A stretch of 64,000 nucleotides of DNA from Ostrinia nubilalis (GCF_963855985.1 NC_087109.1:9382001-9446000); one strand, 5' to 3'; numbered from the stretch's first letter, positions 32,640 through 44,580 are shown. Translations and numbers: made by a program. The notes: generated from the letters alone by a model not told the origin.

Positions 32640-33720
32640 CTAGGGGCGCTGTACAATCCGTCATACATTTAATGTCACTTTTTACGCAGTTGACATCGAA
32701 TGCGTTTGACGTAAACTCACACTACGCCCCCTGGAGTTACAGACCTGTAAGTTGTCTATGAAGGTACAGTCAGCAATGCACACATATTCGCTGACACGTA
32801 CCGTCAACAAAACATTCCGTATTTGCCGTGCTGACAACACGCGTGTCGGTCAAAGCCGGGTTATCCGGGCGAGCCGTAACGCCAGAACCGGACGTTATGT
32901 CGGGTGTTGCTGACGCGAAAACCGGTTTAATTTATGTGAAGGCTTTTGTTTTTTATGGGTTTTCTCTCTCATAATTGTCGTACCCTACAGGACCCATACT
33001 CGTAATGTTGTATAAGTTTTTGTTTGTAAGCAATACTACTATTGTGAGGCGCAAATCTCGAGACCATTTGGATGAATTACGAAATGTATTTTAATATAGA
33101 GTTAAGCTTCATTTACCTAATAAGACCTAATTAGTAAAGTGAGTGAGAGTACTATTAAGTTTTATGATTTTGGTTTCTCTGATACCTACTACTTAGCTAA
33201 GTAGTAAAACTTCAATATTATAGGTACGTAGATTAATTTAATAACATATCAAAAGATCTTATTCACTGTTGAGCAAAGCTTGAACCCGGGTCAAGACACA
33301 AAACCTCACAAACCCGGATCCCGCCCGTTTCCCACAAACTCATTCCATATAACCTCATAAATGCCCGTAATACACTTACCTAAGTCATAAAAGCGATCTG
33401 GTTACCGTATCCGATCCGTCCGGATATCCGGACGCAGTGACCCGGGTAATAAGCTCAAAGTGCATTGGATTACTGCAACCGCTGGCATCGGGCCAAGACG
33501 GTATCTGTGTAAATCAGACGTATCCGGGTGGCCAATATTTAGTGAAACGTACGGACGTAAATCGAGTTAGGGATATATTGCCATGAGGTAGGTTATAGGC
33601 AGGAATGTACTTGGGCCCAGTATTGGTTGCATTCGGCTATGTAACTAAAATTTTTAGATATCAAACCATCAGATCATTTAGCATCCACTGCAGGAGCACC
33701 TTTTTAATTGAGTTCGTTCT
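32640..33720. other. Unique non-coding sequence with GC-rich patches
   Basis: Patches at 32835-32935 and 33395-33550 contain self-complementary words (cggatatccgg). Similar tccggatatccgga words recur at 41760, 46730 and 53790. No sustained frame. Confidence 0.5.
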
Positions 33721-33721
33721 T

Positions 33722-33870
33722 TAGCTCATTTCAGCCGAAAGACGTCCACTGCTGGACAAAGGCCACCCTCAAGGATTTCTACAAAGGCCGGTCCTGCGCC
33801 GCTCGCATCCAGGCACCTCCCGCGACCTTCACCAGATCGTCGGTCCACCTAGTGTCCTCCTTATTCGGTT
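33722..33870 (-). mobile_element. RTE LINE 3' fragment, GACAAAGG subfamily
   Basis: tttcagccgaaagacgtcca through ccttcaccagatcgtcggtc. Confidence 0.82.
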
Positions 33871-34107
33871 CATCGGTCCTCTTTAATTTAACAGAAGTAA
33901 ATAATATCACATCTTAGGTTGGATACTTTTTTGGTCATCAAAAACAATGGGTAGGCGATATTATTCGTCTGATTCCCCCTATATTCTGATTTTTGTAACG
34001 GACTTCAAGACAGTCAGTTACCTATTACTTAGCAGTACTACCTATTCAACCTTCGCTGGTTAGTGCCTGGAGGACTATTCAGACTGACACTAAAGTATTG
34101 TGACCAC

Positions 34108-34262
34108 AACGGTACTATTCCCATCTCTCGTTCCCACCGTTGAAACTCCTATGTAGCTATGATCTATAATAATTTGACCGCCAATACCTAACCAGTGAAG
34201 GCCAAGATTGTCCCAGTAAACTGTCATTAGGCCCGCAACGAAATTAATTAGATTAATGAAAT
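34108..34262 (-). mobile_element. Dispersed repeat of the VGKRGGNSP family, diverged
   Basis: gactattcccatctctc-like start, cagtgaaggccaagattgtc and gcccgcaacgaaattaatta. Confidence 0.7.
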
Positions 34263-34560
34263 AAGACAGTTGTTAAAAACACGAAGCCAATTCTGTTAAG
34301 GCTGGTCTTACACTTCAATATCCTCTTGGTTGGAACCATGCCAGTCCCATTAACTTTTCTAAAACCCTACCACTTTACGATCCCTGAAGTGCAGTAAAAA
34401 AGGCTTAAACTCTGCTTACAAACATTCTGTTTGTTGTTTACTAATATCTAGCCTCAACCTAAGAACTAATTTTGTTGAAAACTGAAGGCACTTGATGAAT
34501 ATTTCGGATAGCTCTAAAGCTAGAGTTCTTTTACTAATCAAGCAATGAAATTAACTTCTA

Positions 34561-34683
34561 ATGCCCGTTTTCACCATCAATCCTTAATTTTTAAGCGACC
34601 CCTATGAAAACAAAATTCCTGTTAAGTGTTACCATTACAATAGGGGTCACATAAAAATTAGGGATTGATGGTGAAACCGGCAT
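34561..34683. mobile_element. MITE with ATGCCCGTTTTCACC ends
   Basis: This 123-bp element has ends ATGCCCGTTTTCACC and, on the complement, ATGCCGGTTTCACC, with TA on both sides. A partial copy is at 47874-47960. Confidence 0.82.
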
Positions 34684-36362
34684 TAGTATCTAGCAAAGAA
34701 ACGGCACAGTTTTAGAAGATATTTCTTTTAGTACAACCTACAGAAACCAGTTACGGCCAGTGCATGTCAGTCACGACCGATTCTATCCGGATAGATCTGG
34801 TTTGCAAGATAAGCATTCGGTAAAGTGGATCCAGCTGAGATTCGCTGAATTTCCGAGATATGGCATAAATCTGATAGCATTTCTGTCTGCTCCCACTGAG
34901 AGTGTACCTATCCTACGAACTGTTTGTACTTGCTTAGACTAACTCATACTTGCTACTGTTATGTATTCTGTGCATATACCTACTTTGTTTACGTAGATTA
35001 AAGTAGGTTATCGCGTTGTAATACGTTTATATTGACGTGTTTATGCAAGTGGATTGGCAGAAATTGAAAATAATATGTATAGTTTTTCTATTGATACTTA
35101 TCAATAATATCCATTGAGAGAACTCATTAACAACATTATAATTTTCTGCGGTGTTGGTTGTGACAACTGACGTCACATTAATACATATTTTATTTATATG
35201 AATGTCGAATTACCGACCCACTTATGTAAGTCCTTTTAGCATATACCATCCAATCTACTTTGTCCCGAAAAGGATCAAACCTAAGACCCAAGGACCAATT
35301 CGATTCATCACTCACTGTGCCACAAATGGAAGAATAAATTGCTAATAGCAGAAGGCTGGCAGACGAATTGCCAATTTACACCTACCTAGGTATTCCAGAC
35401 CACACCTATTCGGAAGAGCGATGGCTACCAGATGTACAAGGCATATGAAGCTAAACAATAGCACCTTATGTAGTCGTACTAGATACTATTTTGCAATAAA
35501 AAGTATATTCCTGTGTGCTGTGGATTGTACGATAATCGAGTCGGCCACCGAATAAAAATCCGATTCCCAATCGATTTTGTAGGTTCATTCCACTCTAGTA
35601 CCTACTGAGTCGCGAGCTCGCTTATTTGCTCAAAATATTTGGCTTAAAAGCATGATAAGTTTTTATAGTCTACTAGCTTTTGCCCACGGCTTCGCCCGCA
35701 TGAAATTTTGTCTGACACAGAAAAACGCTGTTCCCTAGTTCAAAAACGGGAATAAAAACTACCGTATGCCCTTTTCACGGGACTCAAACTATCTATCTCT
35801 ATATAAAATTGCTTCAAGGTTTTATAGTTTTACTGACCTGATTGTATACAAGAGTGCAGTCACTAAGTTTCAGAAATGTTTACTTCGTTATATTCAGAAT
35901 TCTGAACATTGTGTTGAAAATAAAAATGGATCTGAATTGTAAATAATCAAACTTATCTTCGCTCTTTATTCAAAACTAGTCAAGTGCGATTTAGCCACCA
36001 CAAACAAAATGGACTAAAAAAACATTTCAAAATTTCAAAATATTCGGACCCAAAACTTTTTCAATTACGACTCGAGTATTCGTCGAGTTCATTATCTGGG
36101 CTTAATTACAACAGTTAAGTTCAATTTACGATCAAAAATTTTAAAACGAACGTAATGTGGTCGGATTAGAATTATCGCGGAATATAATTGTTTTAACGCG
36201 ATCGTCATTCGGTTTCGGCACTTTTATTGCATCGATTGGGCAGCTGATTTTCAAAGTTTGCTTGTGAACAAATCTGTTATTCGGTAAGTTAAGGAAAATT
36301 TTATAGGCTTTATTGAAGGTTTTATGGAATTCAAAATAATTAGTGAATCAAAATTATATATA
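34684..36362. other. Unique non-coding sequence
   Basis: Other than the Helitron fragment at 35673-35815 nothing is recognisable. The 60-codon frame at 34760-34942 has no family features. Confidence 0.5.
35673..35815 (-). mobile_element. Helitron-type element, 3' part
   Basis: ctagcttttgcccacggctt and gaaattttgtctgacacaga; the 5' part (right side) is lost. Confidence 0.77.
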
Positions 36363-38084
36363 AGGTGTTATTTTTTGTACTGATCATACTTTACCAACGC
36401 ATCTAATAAAATCATACAAATACAACCCAAGTGTTTTTAAAAAAAAATTCAGGCTAGTTTTTGTTTTTACTTTTCCTAACAAAAAAAAGATATTATTTTT
36501 ACAACCATCCTGTCTTCACTCACTGCCTCTCTCTCTTTCTTTACTCATTTCATTCATACGAGTACGAACAATGGCCGCGCGCATTCATTCAACGTTCACA
36601 CACATAAAGGTTAGATTACACTAAACCTACGTTACCAAAAATTATCACTCGTGAGTATGTACGATGTTACGTCATGTTAATAGGTACTACGCGCTGGGAG
36701 AAACAAAATCTAGCTACATAAGTAGGTAAATAAGTGTATTTTCATTAGTGTAATAGCGGGGGACTTTTCCAACGAACCGAGGCGAATCATCCGCGTTAAA
36801 CTAGAAATTTAAAAAAGGATAGAAATTGGAATTCAATATCTACGGTTTCGTAATGCCTACGCAATTTATTTAGAGACGTAATAAAAAATTGATAGGTACA
36901 TACCTATTACTACTTCGCTTCGCTTCAGTGGAAATGCACCCTAATATTGAATATGAATGTGTGGTAAATAAAACTCACTGATCAATTTTCCTGGTTTTAA
37001 TTCCTAAATTATGATTTGCCATCACACTTTAGATTCATTGATTTTACTTATTCACACATTTACCTATTTTGAATGTTGTTATTTAAAGTTCCTAGGTTAT
37101 TATTACACTAATCACAATACATTTTGAACGTCAAGCCTTTGTTGAATGTTCACGTAAACACTGTCTTGCACTGTCTAATCTAGCCACGATCGAATTGAGG
37201 TAATGCTTTCGGGCTGCACACTTGCTTGCTGTTCACTAGACACCACGTCGGATGTTGTATTCACAATTCGCGCACTAACTTTTTTACGGAAAAAGTCCCT
37301 TTCGCGTAAACAAGCACTCATCTGTCCAAATCACACTGTAGGTATGTACCTAGGTAGACTTCCGCAATAACCATCGATAGAACTAGGTCGCGGTCGTGGC
37401 CCTCTGGCAACAACTCCTTGATAAGGCATTCCGTATTTCTACGAAAAAGCCGCCGTCTGCGGCGCTCGCATCTGGGTACCGCCAGCACTGTGCCGGTGAT
37501 TGAAATTGAAATCCAGAACTTCGTCCTCGAAGCGCACGGAATCTCGTCAAGTCAGGATACGGCTGCGCTCCCTGAAGCGCTGCGCGGCTCCAAACAAGCA
37601 AGGTATGAAGGTTTTCGACTCGTCAATGTTTCTCGTCGGCCAGTTAGTGTGCCCGAAACATAATTTCACCTGCGTTTTGTTATTGATCAAGCGCGGCATT
37701 GTAATAAACCACACATACACTGCAATACGTTTGGGCGCATTGGACGGACTGGGACGATTATTTATGTTGTTGCGCTCCCGCATGCCGATCGGCGGCTCGG
37801 CGCGGGCTGTGGGCGCGGAGCGACTGGCAGCGATATCAATATGGCCGACTCACGCGGCGCGGCACGTGGCAGTGGTCGTTGCCCTCGGCCGGCTACTACG
37901 ATAGTGCGTACAAACGAATACTCACCGCGCTCAAAGGATGATTTATTTTTTATTTTTTTCGAAACATTCTTTGTCGTTTTACTCGAAAACTAGCCTGAAT
38001 TTTTTTTTAAAAACACTTGGGTTGTATTTGTATGATTTTATTAGATGCGTTGGTAAAGTATGATCAGTACAAAAAATAACACCT
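36363..38084. mobile_element. 1.7-kb element with identical 99-bp inverted ends and a GC-rich core
   Basis: The first 99 bp (from AGGTGTTATTTTTTGTACTG) are an exact reverse complement of the last 99 bp. TATA lies directly outside each end, possibly a 4-bp duplication. Such ends indicate a DNA transposon or a recent inverted duplication. The superfamily is unclear: TIR length and the AG start recall Polintons, but no Polinton gene is present. The left half is AT-rich. Bases 37380-37910 are far more GC- and CpG-rich than the surroundings. Confidence 0.8.
37380..37910. other. CpG-rich core of the 1.7-kb inverted-end element
   Basis: CG dinucleotides and GC-rich words (gcggcgctcgc, cggctcggcgcgggc) crowd this block. 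Overlapping frames stay open on both strands (134 codons at 37500-37904 plus; 78 codons at 37547-37783 and 72 at 37383-37601 minus), as GC-rich sequence often does. No domain is recognisable in any. It could be a captured host promoter and first exon. The minus-strand frame beginning MRERNNINNRPSPSNAPKR has a possible donor, ACGCAG|GTGAAA, but this is speculative. Confidence 0.4.
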
Positions 38085-38747
38085 TATATTTACTTACTTG
38101 TTCATTGTATCGTAGAAAATATTAGTAGGGAGCTTACAACAAAATTACGAGTTTATCCTATGGATTGAAGTTTGAGTTTGTGATAGCTTTTTGTGCCATT
38201 AACTGTGCTTTAAACACAAAAAATTTGTTTTCATAGATTACCATTATCAAGATATTTTTTTTTGTTTTACTGGTGTATTTATCCACCTAATAACAGAGCC
38301 CACATTCAAAACGCTGGTAAATTAAAGAATAATCCTACTTCCAATTACTTAATCCAAATAATACACTCTGACCTACATTTTTACAAACAGAACACACGTT
38401 TACCCCTTTTCTGCCTAATCTCTGCAGTCGTGTGAATGTTATGGAAAAAATATAAGCGTACCTTTTGTTGTTTGTTCATAATGTAGATAATTTTCTAAAT
38501 TGTAGTATGCTGTTAATACCTACTACCAGTATTCAGAATTTTGCAATTTATCTCCGTTTTGGGGATAAAAAAAGCCCCAATTAATCTACAGACCTTAGCA
38601 CCATCTCATTCTTGCTTAATAAACACACACGTGACTTCCATTTCCATCATGTCTGTTTTCACTCACTAAAGAACTGTCTGCTATGTACAGTCTATAGCAC
38701 TTCGAGCTAAACACGGTGGCTTCTTATGTGCATAGTAATATAGATGA

Positions 38748-38935
38748 CTAGCGGCCGCCCGCGACTTCGTACGCGTGGATCCCGTTTTACCGCCTTAGTT
38801 TCGTAAAATCCTTTCTTAGCGGATGCCTACGTCATAACATCTACCTGCATGCCAAATTTCAGCCCGATCCGTCCAGTGGTTTAGGCTGTGCGTTGATAGA
38901 TCACTATGTCAGTCAGTCAATCAGTCACCTTTGAG
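38748..38935 (-). mobile_element. Helitron 3' part, GGGCGGCCGCTAG type
   Basis: ctagcggccgcccgcgactt, cctgcatgccaaatttcagc and gtgcgttgatagatcactat; inverted counterpart of 130-317. It lies 100 bp left of the piggyBac element. Confidence 0.82.
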
Positions 38936-39038
38936 TTATTTAAATTTCGATTTTTCAACAAAAATGTATTGTCTGATGTGCTGTCTGTATCAACATTTTC
39001 CAATAGAAAATCACTTAGACAATACGGCGTTTGCTTAA

Positions 39039-39055
39039 CCCGCCATTGGTGACGT
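39039..39055 (+). repeat. piggyBac left terminal inverted repeat
   Basis: This is the 17-bp end CCCGCCATTGGTGACGT directly after TTAA. A related subterminal block, GGTGACGCCGGTCTCAC, follows at about 39075-39091. Confidence 0.95.
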
Positions 39056-39424
39056 CAGTTTCACTTACAACATTGGTGACGCCGGTCTCACAGACCCATG
39101 ATTTGGCCAACCATTAACTAGTTATCCTATTTTTAGTTAGTTTAGGTTTAATTTATTAATTAATTATAAACATATGTTTGGCAAGAAAACACAAAAAATA
39201 ATTAAATCACAGCTTGTTTATTACGAATTAAACAATTGTTCTTAAAACACTAAAAAACACTATGGTTTTACGCATATATTTAAAAAATTTCGAAATTAGT
39301 AACAGTATTTAACTTTTTGTACTTAAATCAGCCTTTGTCAGTCTTATGACATTGCATACTCTTAGAAATTAAACAAAAAAATATATCCTATTAACAAAAA
39401 AAAAAAGAAAAGCATTCTCAAAAA

Positions 39425-41137
39425 TCACTCTTCTTGGGAGATCAAACAGCTTCTGCAATAAGGTACTACATGCTCAAGGCACAGGTATTTCTCGCATTTT
39501 TGGCAAAAGTATTTAGTTTTTCTGTTTTTTTGCCACCCACATTCATGGCAACGACCTTTACGTAAAGGACCAACAGAACCACGTTCATCATCAATCTTCA
39601 AAATCTCTGAAATCCTTTCTCTCGTCAGTCTAGGTAAGTTTAGTTGTGTACGTCTTTCTCTCAGATGAGGTTCAATAAGTTTCATGGCTAAATTCTCAAT
39701 AAAGTGACGGCGTTGTAGTTTTGAGTTTTGATTGTTAGCTGTATGTATCACCTGACTATTAATTGTACTGACATTGAGCATAGCGTAAAATACAACCATA
39801 GGCCATCTTCTAGTTGCTCTGGCACAATTGTAGTTTGCACATAAACGGTCTACTACGTCAACTCCACCCTTGGTGTCATTATAATTCAATATAATCTCAG
39901 GTTTTTGAGTTTCTGTATCAACTTCAGCATTATTGTGCATAGTGCTAATCAGCATGACATTTTTGCCAGTCTTAGGAACATGTGAAACCAAAACCATATT
40001 GGCGGCAAAGCCAAACATATTAGACTTGACACTTCGACCACGTAAAACATTGAATTCAGCAGGGATTTCCTTTTTGTTTTTCCTGATTGTCCCAATAATT
40101 GTAAGACCATTCTGTAGCATTGCTTCAGCTAAGGGTATACTGGTGTACCAATTATCAGTCGTCACGTTACGACCAGTATTGTATATTGGCTCGCATAATC
40201 TTTGAACAACACTTAGGCCGGAATTATCAACATTGTATGGACTTTCATTGGTCTGTTTACCGGCATAAATCTCCATGTTGAAGGTGTAAAACATTTTAGC
40301 ATCACAGAGAGCTTGAATCTTTATGCCATACGGGTTTGGTTTATTGGGAATATATTGCCGGAATGAGCATCTGCCACGAAAAGCTTCTAATTTTTCATCA
40401 ACAGTCACAAATGCAGATAAGGTGTAATTATCCTTGCAATTCTGGACAAACTTCTCAAAGATTTCTCTGATATGACAAAGCTTGTCTAGTGCTTTTCTCT
40501 GATGCCTTGTTGTACAGTCGTCAAATCTCAAAACTCGGAGCAGAAACCTAAACCTTTGAGCTGACATAGATAATCGAAATATCTCTACTGAACCACCATC
40601 TGTTCTAAATAACTCATCAACATTTATATGATTGGATTTCTTCACTCCGGATAACAATAGCAATCCTATAAAACATTTTATTTCGTTTAGATTAGTCGGT
40701 CTGGCATATGTTTCCCTGTTATATTTATGTTTTACGGTATCTATATACTGGTTGGTGTACTTGATAATTATATCAATTATACCATCGTCAAAGAAGTGTT
40801 TCCAAATAATAAGAGGATCCTTTATATTTGCCACAGCCCGTTTTGGTCCCGGTAACTGAGTTAAAATATTGTGCCTTTGGGTACGGACTGATTGACGATG
40901 GGGTTCCTTGCTCCATTTTGTATGTTTGTCCTTTCCTAGGTAAAATGAAGAGGTGTTACCTGATGATTCTCGATCACTCAAATCCTCTTCGCTGTCCGTA
41001 TTTCGATCTGATGCAAGATTTTCTGCTTCTACATCGCTCTCCGTTTCGCTATCCGATGATTGCTGTGGGCTTTCCTCGACAGATAAAACTTGTTGTAAAA
41101 GAGCCTCAAGACGACGCTGTTCTCTTTCGTGCGACAT
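39425..41137 (-). CDS. piggyBac transposase, intact, 570 aa
   Basis: This enzyme would cut the element out at TTAA through hairpin intermediates and reinsert it without scars, acting in the nucleus. The acidic serine-rich N-terminus (residues about 20-60) is followed by the DDE_Tnp_1_7 fold. The three expected catalytic aspartates are visible: D247 in TVDEKLEAFRGRC, D328 in TTDNWYTS and D427 in TKGGVDVVD, with D430 as the usual nearby extra aspartate. The IPNKPNPYGIK block after the first aspartate is characteristic of the family. The C-terminus (530-564) is a Cys/His-rich domain with CHEC, CQKC, C-x2-H and CRSC motifs, as used by piggyBac to bind its ends. The length is close to the roughly 594 residues of the cabbage looper enzyme. 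The start is the first ATG, just after non-coding flank. No stop or frameshift is present. Frames on the opposite strand over this gene are shadows. Confidence 0.96.
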   Translation of the reverse strand: MSHEREQRRLEALLQQVLSVEESPQQSSDSETESDVEAENLASDRNTDSEEDLSDRESSGNTSSFYLGKDKHTKWSKEPHRQSVRTQRHNILTQLPGPKRAVANIKDPLIIWKHFFDDGIIDIIIKYTNQYIDTVKHKYNRETYARPTNLNEIKCFIGLLLLSGVKKSNHINVDELFRTDGGSVEIFRLSMSAQRFRFLLRVLRFDDCTTRHQRKALDKLCHIREIFEKFVQNCKDNYTLSAFVTVDEKLEAFRGRCSFRQYIPNKPNPYGIKIQALCDAKMFYTFNMEIYAGKQTNESPYNVDNSGLSVVQRLCEPIYNTGRNVTTDNWYTSIPLAEAMLQNGLTIIGTIRKNKKEIPAEFNVLRGRSVKSNMFGFAANMVLVSHVPKTGKNVMLISTMHNNAEVDTETQKPEIILNYNDTKGGVDVVDRLCANYNCARATRRWPMVVFYAMLNVSTINSQVIHTANNQNSKLQRRHFIENLAMKLIEPHLRERRTQLNLPRLTRERISEILKIDDERGSVGPLRKGRCHECGWQKNRKTKYFCQKCEKYLCLEHVVPYCRSCLISQEE

Positions 41138-41541
41138 TCTGAAACGAATTTTTCATACTAGATAAAGGAATATGTACCTATATTTATTATGTTTTAAAAA
41201 AATACTATCCATAAAATTATACAAAAATCACATTAATCAAATACCATTCAATAAAATAATTAAGATAACAGTAACAATAGTACTAAGTTTTGATGTTATT
41301 CTAAGATTTTTTAAATTCTGTGCTAAATTCCATGTAAATATTTTACTTACTTGTTTGGTGACGCCGGTCTCACGGACCGGGTTGGCAATAAAACTCCGGA
41401 ACGTGCGTTCGCCGCGAAGCCACGAGCGGCACTGACTGTTTAGGACTTAAAACGAGGCAGCTACTCGAAATCGCAACCCGAATAGACGGCGGGCGAAAAA
41501 GTTATTCGAATTTTTCGAGTCACCCGGTCTCTCAGACATAT

Positions 41542-41558
41542 ACGTCACCAATGGCGGG
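41542..41558 (-). repeat. piggyBac right terminal inverted repeat
   Basis: This is an exact reverse complement of the left end, directly before TTAA. An inner block with GGTGACGCCGGTCTCAC lies at about 41357-41373 in direct, not inverted, orientation relative to the left block. Confidence 0.95.
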
Positions 41559-41944
41559 TTAATCTTTGTATTGAACTACGGAACCTTATCTATGGCCCGA
41601 CATGCACTTGTCGCTTGAACCCTTTATCTAACTTTGTCCCCTATAACCGGGTAAATCCAATTTATCACGTTAGTACAATCCCTACATAAATATTGATCCC
41701 TGGCCCCACTCCAAACACATCAATTAGCGAGTAGACCTGACGGGCGTTTCGGATACGGATATCCGGATATATGGACTTCGGATACGGTGAACGGTGTCAC
41801 GCCTCTAACGAATTGTTACGGCGCGCGTAAGTTACGGCAGTTTGCTGTACAGCTATATCTTGGCAGACTGTTAAACTGTCTTAGACTGGAGATATGACTT
41901 TACAATGCTGACTTGAAATTGAAATAATGGCCCACTCACAAGAT

Positions 41945-42076
41945 GTACCGACGACATCATAAAGATAGCAGGAAGGGGGCTGGGTGCAGGCCGCTACCAA
42001 CCGGGTGATGTGGAAATAATTGGGGGAGACCTATGTTCAGCAGTGGACGTCCTATTACTGAAAAATGATGATTAAT
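41945..42076 (+). mobile_element. RTE LINE 3' end, plus orientation
   Basis: accgacgacatcataaagat through gttcagcagtggacgtccta and a short ATGATG tail. Confidence 0.8.
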
Positions 42077-42925
42077 GGCCCACTCCACTGTATGTGGCTT
42101 ATGATCGATTTAAGAATGTTATAGTACTGAAACAGTGAAAAAGTTAATGTTAAAAAAAAGTTTTGGAACGTGTAAAAGAGTCTTAATGAAAATTATTATA
42201 CGCATTTCAATATCTTCTCTTGTACATACATTATTGCTGCTGTACCGTATTTGCAACAATTTGTCACGTCAATGCCCCTCGACCTAGCATTGATCAGGTC
42301 TGACCCTACCGGGAATCGATCAATCTACCTGACGAATGCTCGCCCCGTGCAACAAATAGCTGGAGACGTGAATAAGCGCCTCTACGATACAGCCATTAAG
42401 TGAAGTCTACGGCAGCTAGACTTGGAGAAAAGTATCGAAGAAGTTGCAGGTTTGAATCTCGGTGGGGTCATATACCTATCATTACAATGAGTTTCAAGTT
42501 CAACTAAAGAATTGTATTTTTAAATAAGAAAACGGAAAAAGGCATTGAATCATAGGTGAGTATAGACTACAGCATTTTTATGTAATGTGACGTTCTTACG
42601 AATGTTACAATACTGGTAAAATGTACGACGTTTGGTTCTTGAAAGGGTGATACAGAACATATCATTGTTTGGAATACGGTTACGGATAACCCTAAAAATA
42701 CGGATTTGAAAATAAAATCCGAGTGGAATGTCCCTTTTCTAATTTGAACGGCAGTCAGCCTTGATGGATGGGTTCTGCAGAGCTTGCAGCTTCCAATTAA
42801 ATAAAACATACTTTGTTGACGAGCTGATGACGTAGTGGCGAAAGATTTTGATTTTGAGGTTATTTTTATTACGTCCCTGTCGACTAGTTATTCTAGGGGA
42901 GTCTGGGTTTTACGGTTGGTTTGTT

Positions 42926-43140
42926 CGTTCGTTCGTTTGTTTCAGCCGAAAGACGTCCACTGCTGGACAAAGGCCTCCCCCAAGTATTTCCACAAAGACC
43001 GGTCCTGCGCCGCTCGCATATAGACCTCCTCCAGACCTCCCGCGACCTTCCCCAGATCCACGGTCCACCTAGTGGGAGGCCTGCCCACGCCACGTCTTCC
43101 GGTTCGTGGTCACTACTCAAGAACTTTCCTGCCCCTACGA
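42926..43140 (-). mobile_element. RTE LINE 3' end, AACG-tail subfamily
   Basis: The gttcgttcgttcgtttgttt start is the complement of an AACG tail; cagccgaaagacgtccactg and gtccacctagtgggaggcct follow. The minus strand encodes the WTDDL-type C-terminus with changes. Confidence 0.86.
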
Positions 43141-43924
43141 TGGGTAGTCTGGTGATAATAAAAAAGAAAATTGCGCATACCAGAAGCTCAATGTAGAGAG
43201 AGATACCACAGTTCAAAGTTACAGACAAAGCGATTCCTTTAGCCTTTTAGAAATACCCTACATTACCTACATTGTTTCATATCTATAAAATCAGAATCGA
43301 ACAAATAGTTCTTACAAAGTACAAACTCATACAGAAGCCAATCCAATAAAGTTGTATAAGCGATTTCATTCCACAAATGAGTAGAGTACACCAAGTTTAA
43401 CACTAAGATCTTATGTGGGTGGAATAAGAGCTATTTTTCAACGCAAATGTAAAGCTTGATGCGCCATAACTAGGCAAACTCTTGACCCAATTGCAAGCGT
43501 TTTACCACCATTCTCGGGTAATATCGGGCCGTTAATGGAAAAGTAGGGAAATTCTATCGATCATCGCACGGAAAAATTATTCGATTATAGCAAAAATGGG
43601 GGAAATGAATCATTTGATAACGAAAAAGATTTTGTATGTTAAATATTGTAATTCGATATTAACTTACACAATTTCGTCAGGTAGGTACCAGTAGGTACAG
43701 GGCAGCCAAAAGTACTTACATTGGAGCTGATAAAATAATGATCGTAAAAAGTGTTCTGAAAGGATATTTTTGGAAAATAATTTATACTTATGGGTTTTTA
43801 ACACCTAAACACAAAGTACTTACCTGTTTTAAACTTTTATAAATGGTAAAATAAAAAAAAACAGTTTTTAAATACTTCATATTCACAAATACATACCGCT
43901 TTACTTTTGTAAACGCGCGTTCTT
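43141..43924. other. No recognisable gene or repeat
   Basis: AT-rich non-coding sequence between an RTE end and a MITE. Confidence 0.55.
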
Positions 43925-44056
43925 AAAGCCCGGTCTGTGAGCACGTAGAATTTTGTCCAATGACCCCAAGCTACCCATCCTTATCGCTCGCTCGTAATTA
44001 TATTGCCGTCGCGACTGTGCGACGGGCGCCCGCTACGTGCTTGCAGACCAGACTAT
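43925..44056. mobile_element. MITE with GGTCTGTGAG ends (copy 2)
   Basis: Nearly identical to the copy at 28465 over its first 90 bp, then differing by an internal deletion. The right end reads gcttgcagaccagact. Confidence 0.8.
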
Positions 44057-44430
44057 ACCCGATAGGAACCAAAGGTTTTATTAATCAATCTACCTATGTA
44101 AGAGAATGCATAATAATGTTTGTTCCATTTTCACTACATACTGGATTTATTTAATCATATTTTCAGAGTTCATTGTCTTCTACGCCATGCTGTTTTATAT
44201 GCAAAATACTATGAAAGTAAAAATTCCAGTCTGGTCGCGTTTCCACGCCCACACGTTTGTTTCCCTTCTCAGTTTATCAGCTTTCATGGTTGGGTAGGTC
44301 TAGCATTTTTAGCTCAGCATTTTAAAATAAAGTCTAACACTGGTAAAGTTTTATGTACGAAGGCAGGCCACGGAAAATATAGCTAAAGTGTGGTCTTAGA
44401 TGTAATAAGTGGGATTTTGAAATAAAAATA

Positions 44431-44580
44431 TCATCATCATCATCATTTCAGCCACAGGACGTCCACTGCTGAACATAATAATATGTCTCCCCCAATGATT
44501 TCCACAAAGGCCGGTTGGTAGAGGCCTGCATCCAGCGCCTTCCTGCTACCTTTATGAGGTCCTCGGTCCACCTTGTGGGT
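44431..44580 (-). mobile_element. RTE LINE 3' end, TGATGA-tail subfamily
   Basis: atcatcatcatcatttcagc through cggtccaccttgtgggt, with a short insertion (aataatatg) after gctgaacat. Confidence 0.85.

Larger units (their letters stand above)
39039..41558 (-). mobile_element. Complete piggyBac-type DNA transposon
   Basis: The element is 2520 bp long and lies between two TTAA copies (39035-39038 and 41559-41562), the target duplication specific to piggyBac. Both ends carry the perfect 17-bp inverted repeat CCCGCCATTGGTGACGT. A single intact transposase gene on the minus strand fills the centre, with about 390-bp and 420-bp non-coding flanks. Identical ends and an undamaged gene suggest a recent, possibly autonomous, insertion. 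Whether it is still mobile cannot be judged from sequence alone. Confidence 0.96.

Noticed and set aside
37500..37904. 134-codon frame in the CpG-rich core as a real gene
   Set aside because: Frames are open on both strands because of GC content and no domain is visible; kept only as a note on the core.
36363..38084. Polinton/Maverick assignment for the 99-bp inverted-end element
   Set aside because: No polymerase, integrase, protease or capsid gene, and the possible duplication looks like 4 bp rather than 6 bp.
40632..41142. Plus-strand frames over the piggyBac gene
   Set aside because: Antisense shadows of the intact transposase.
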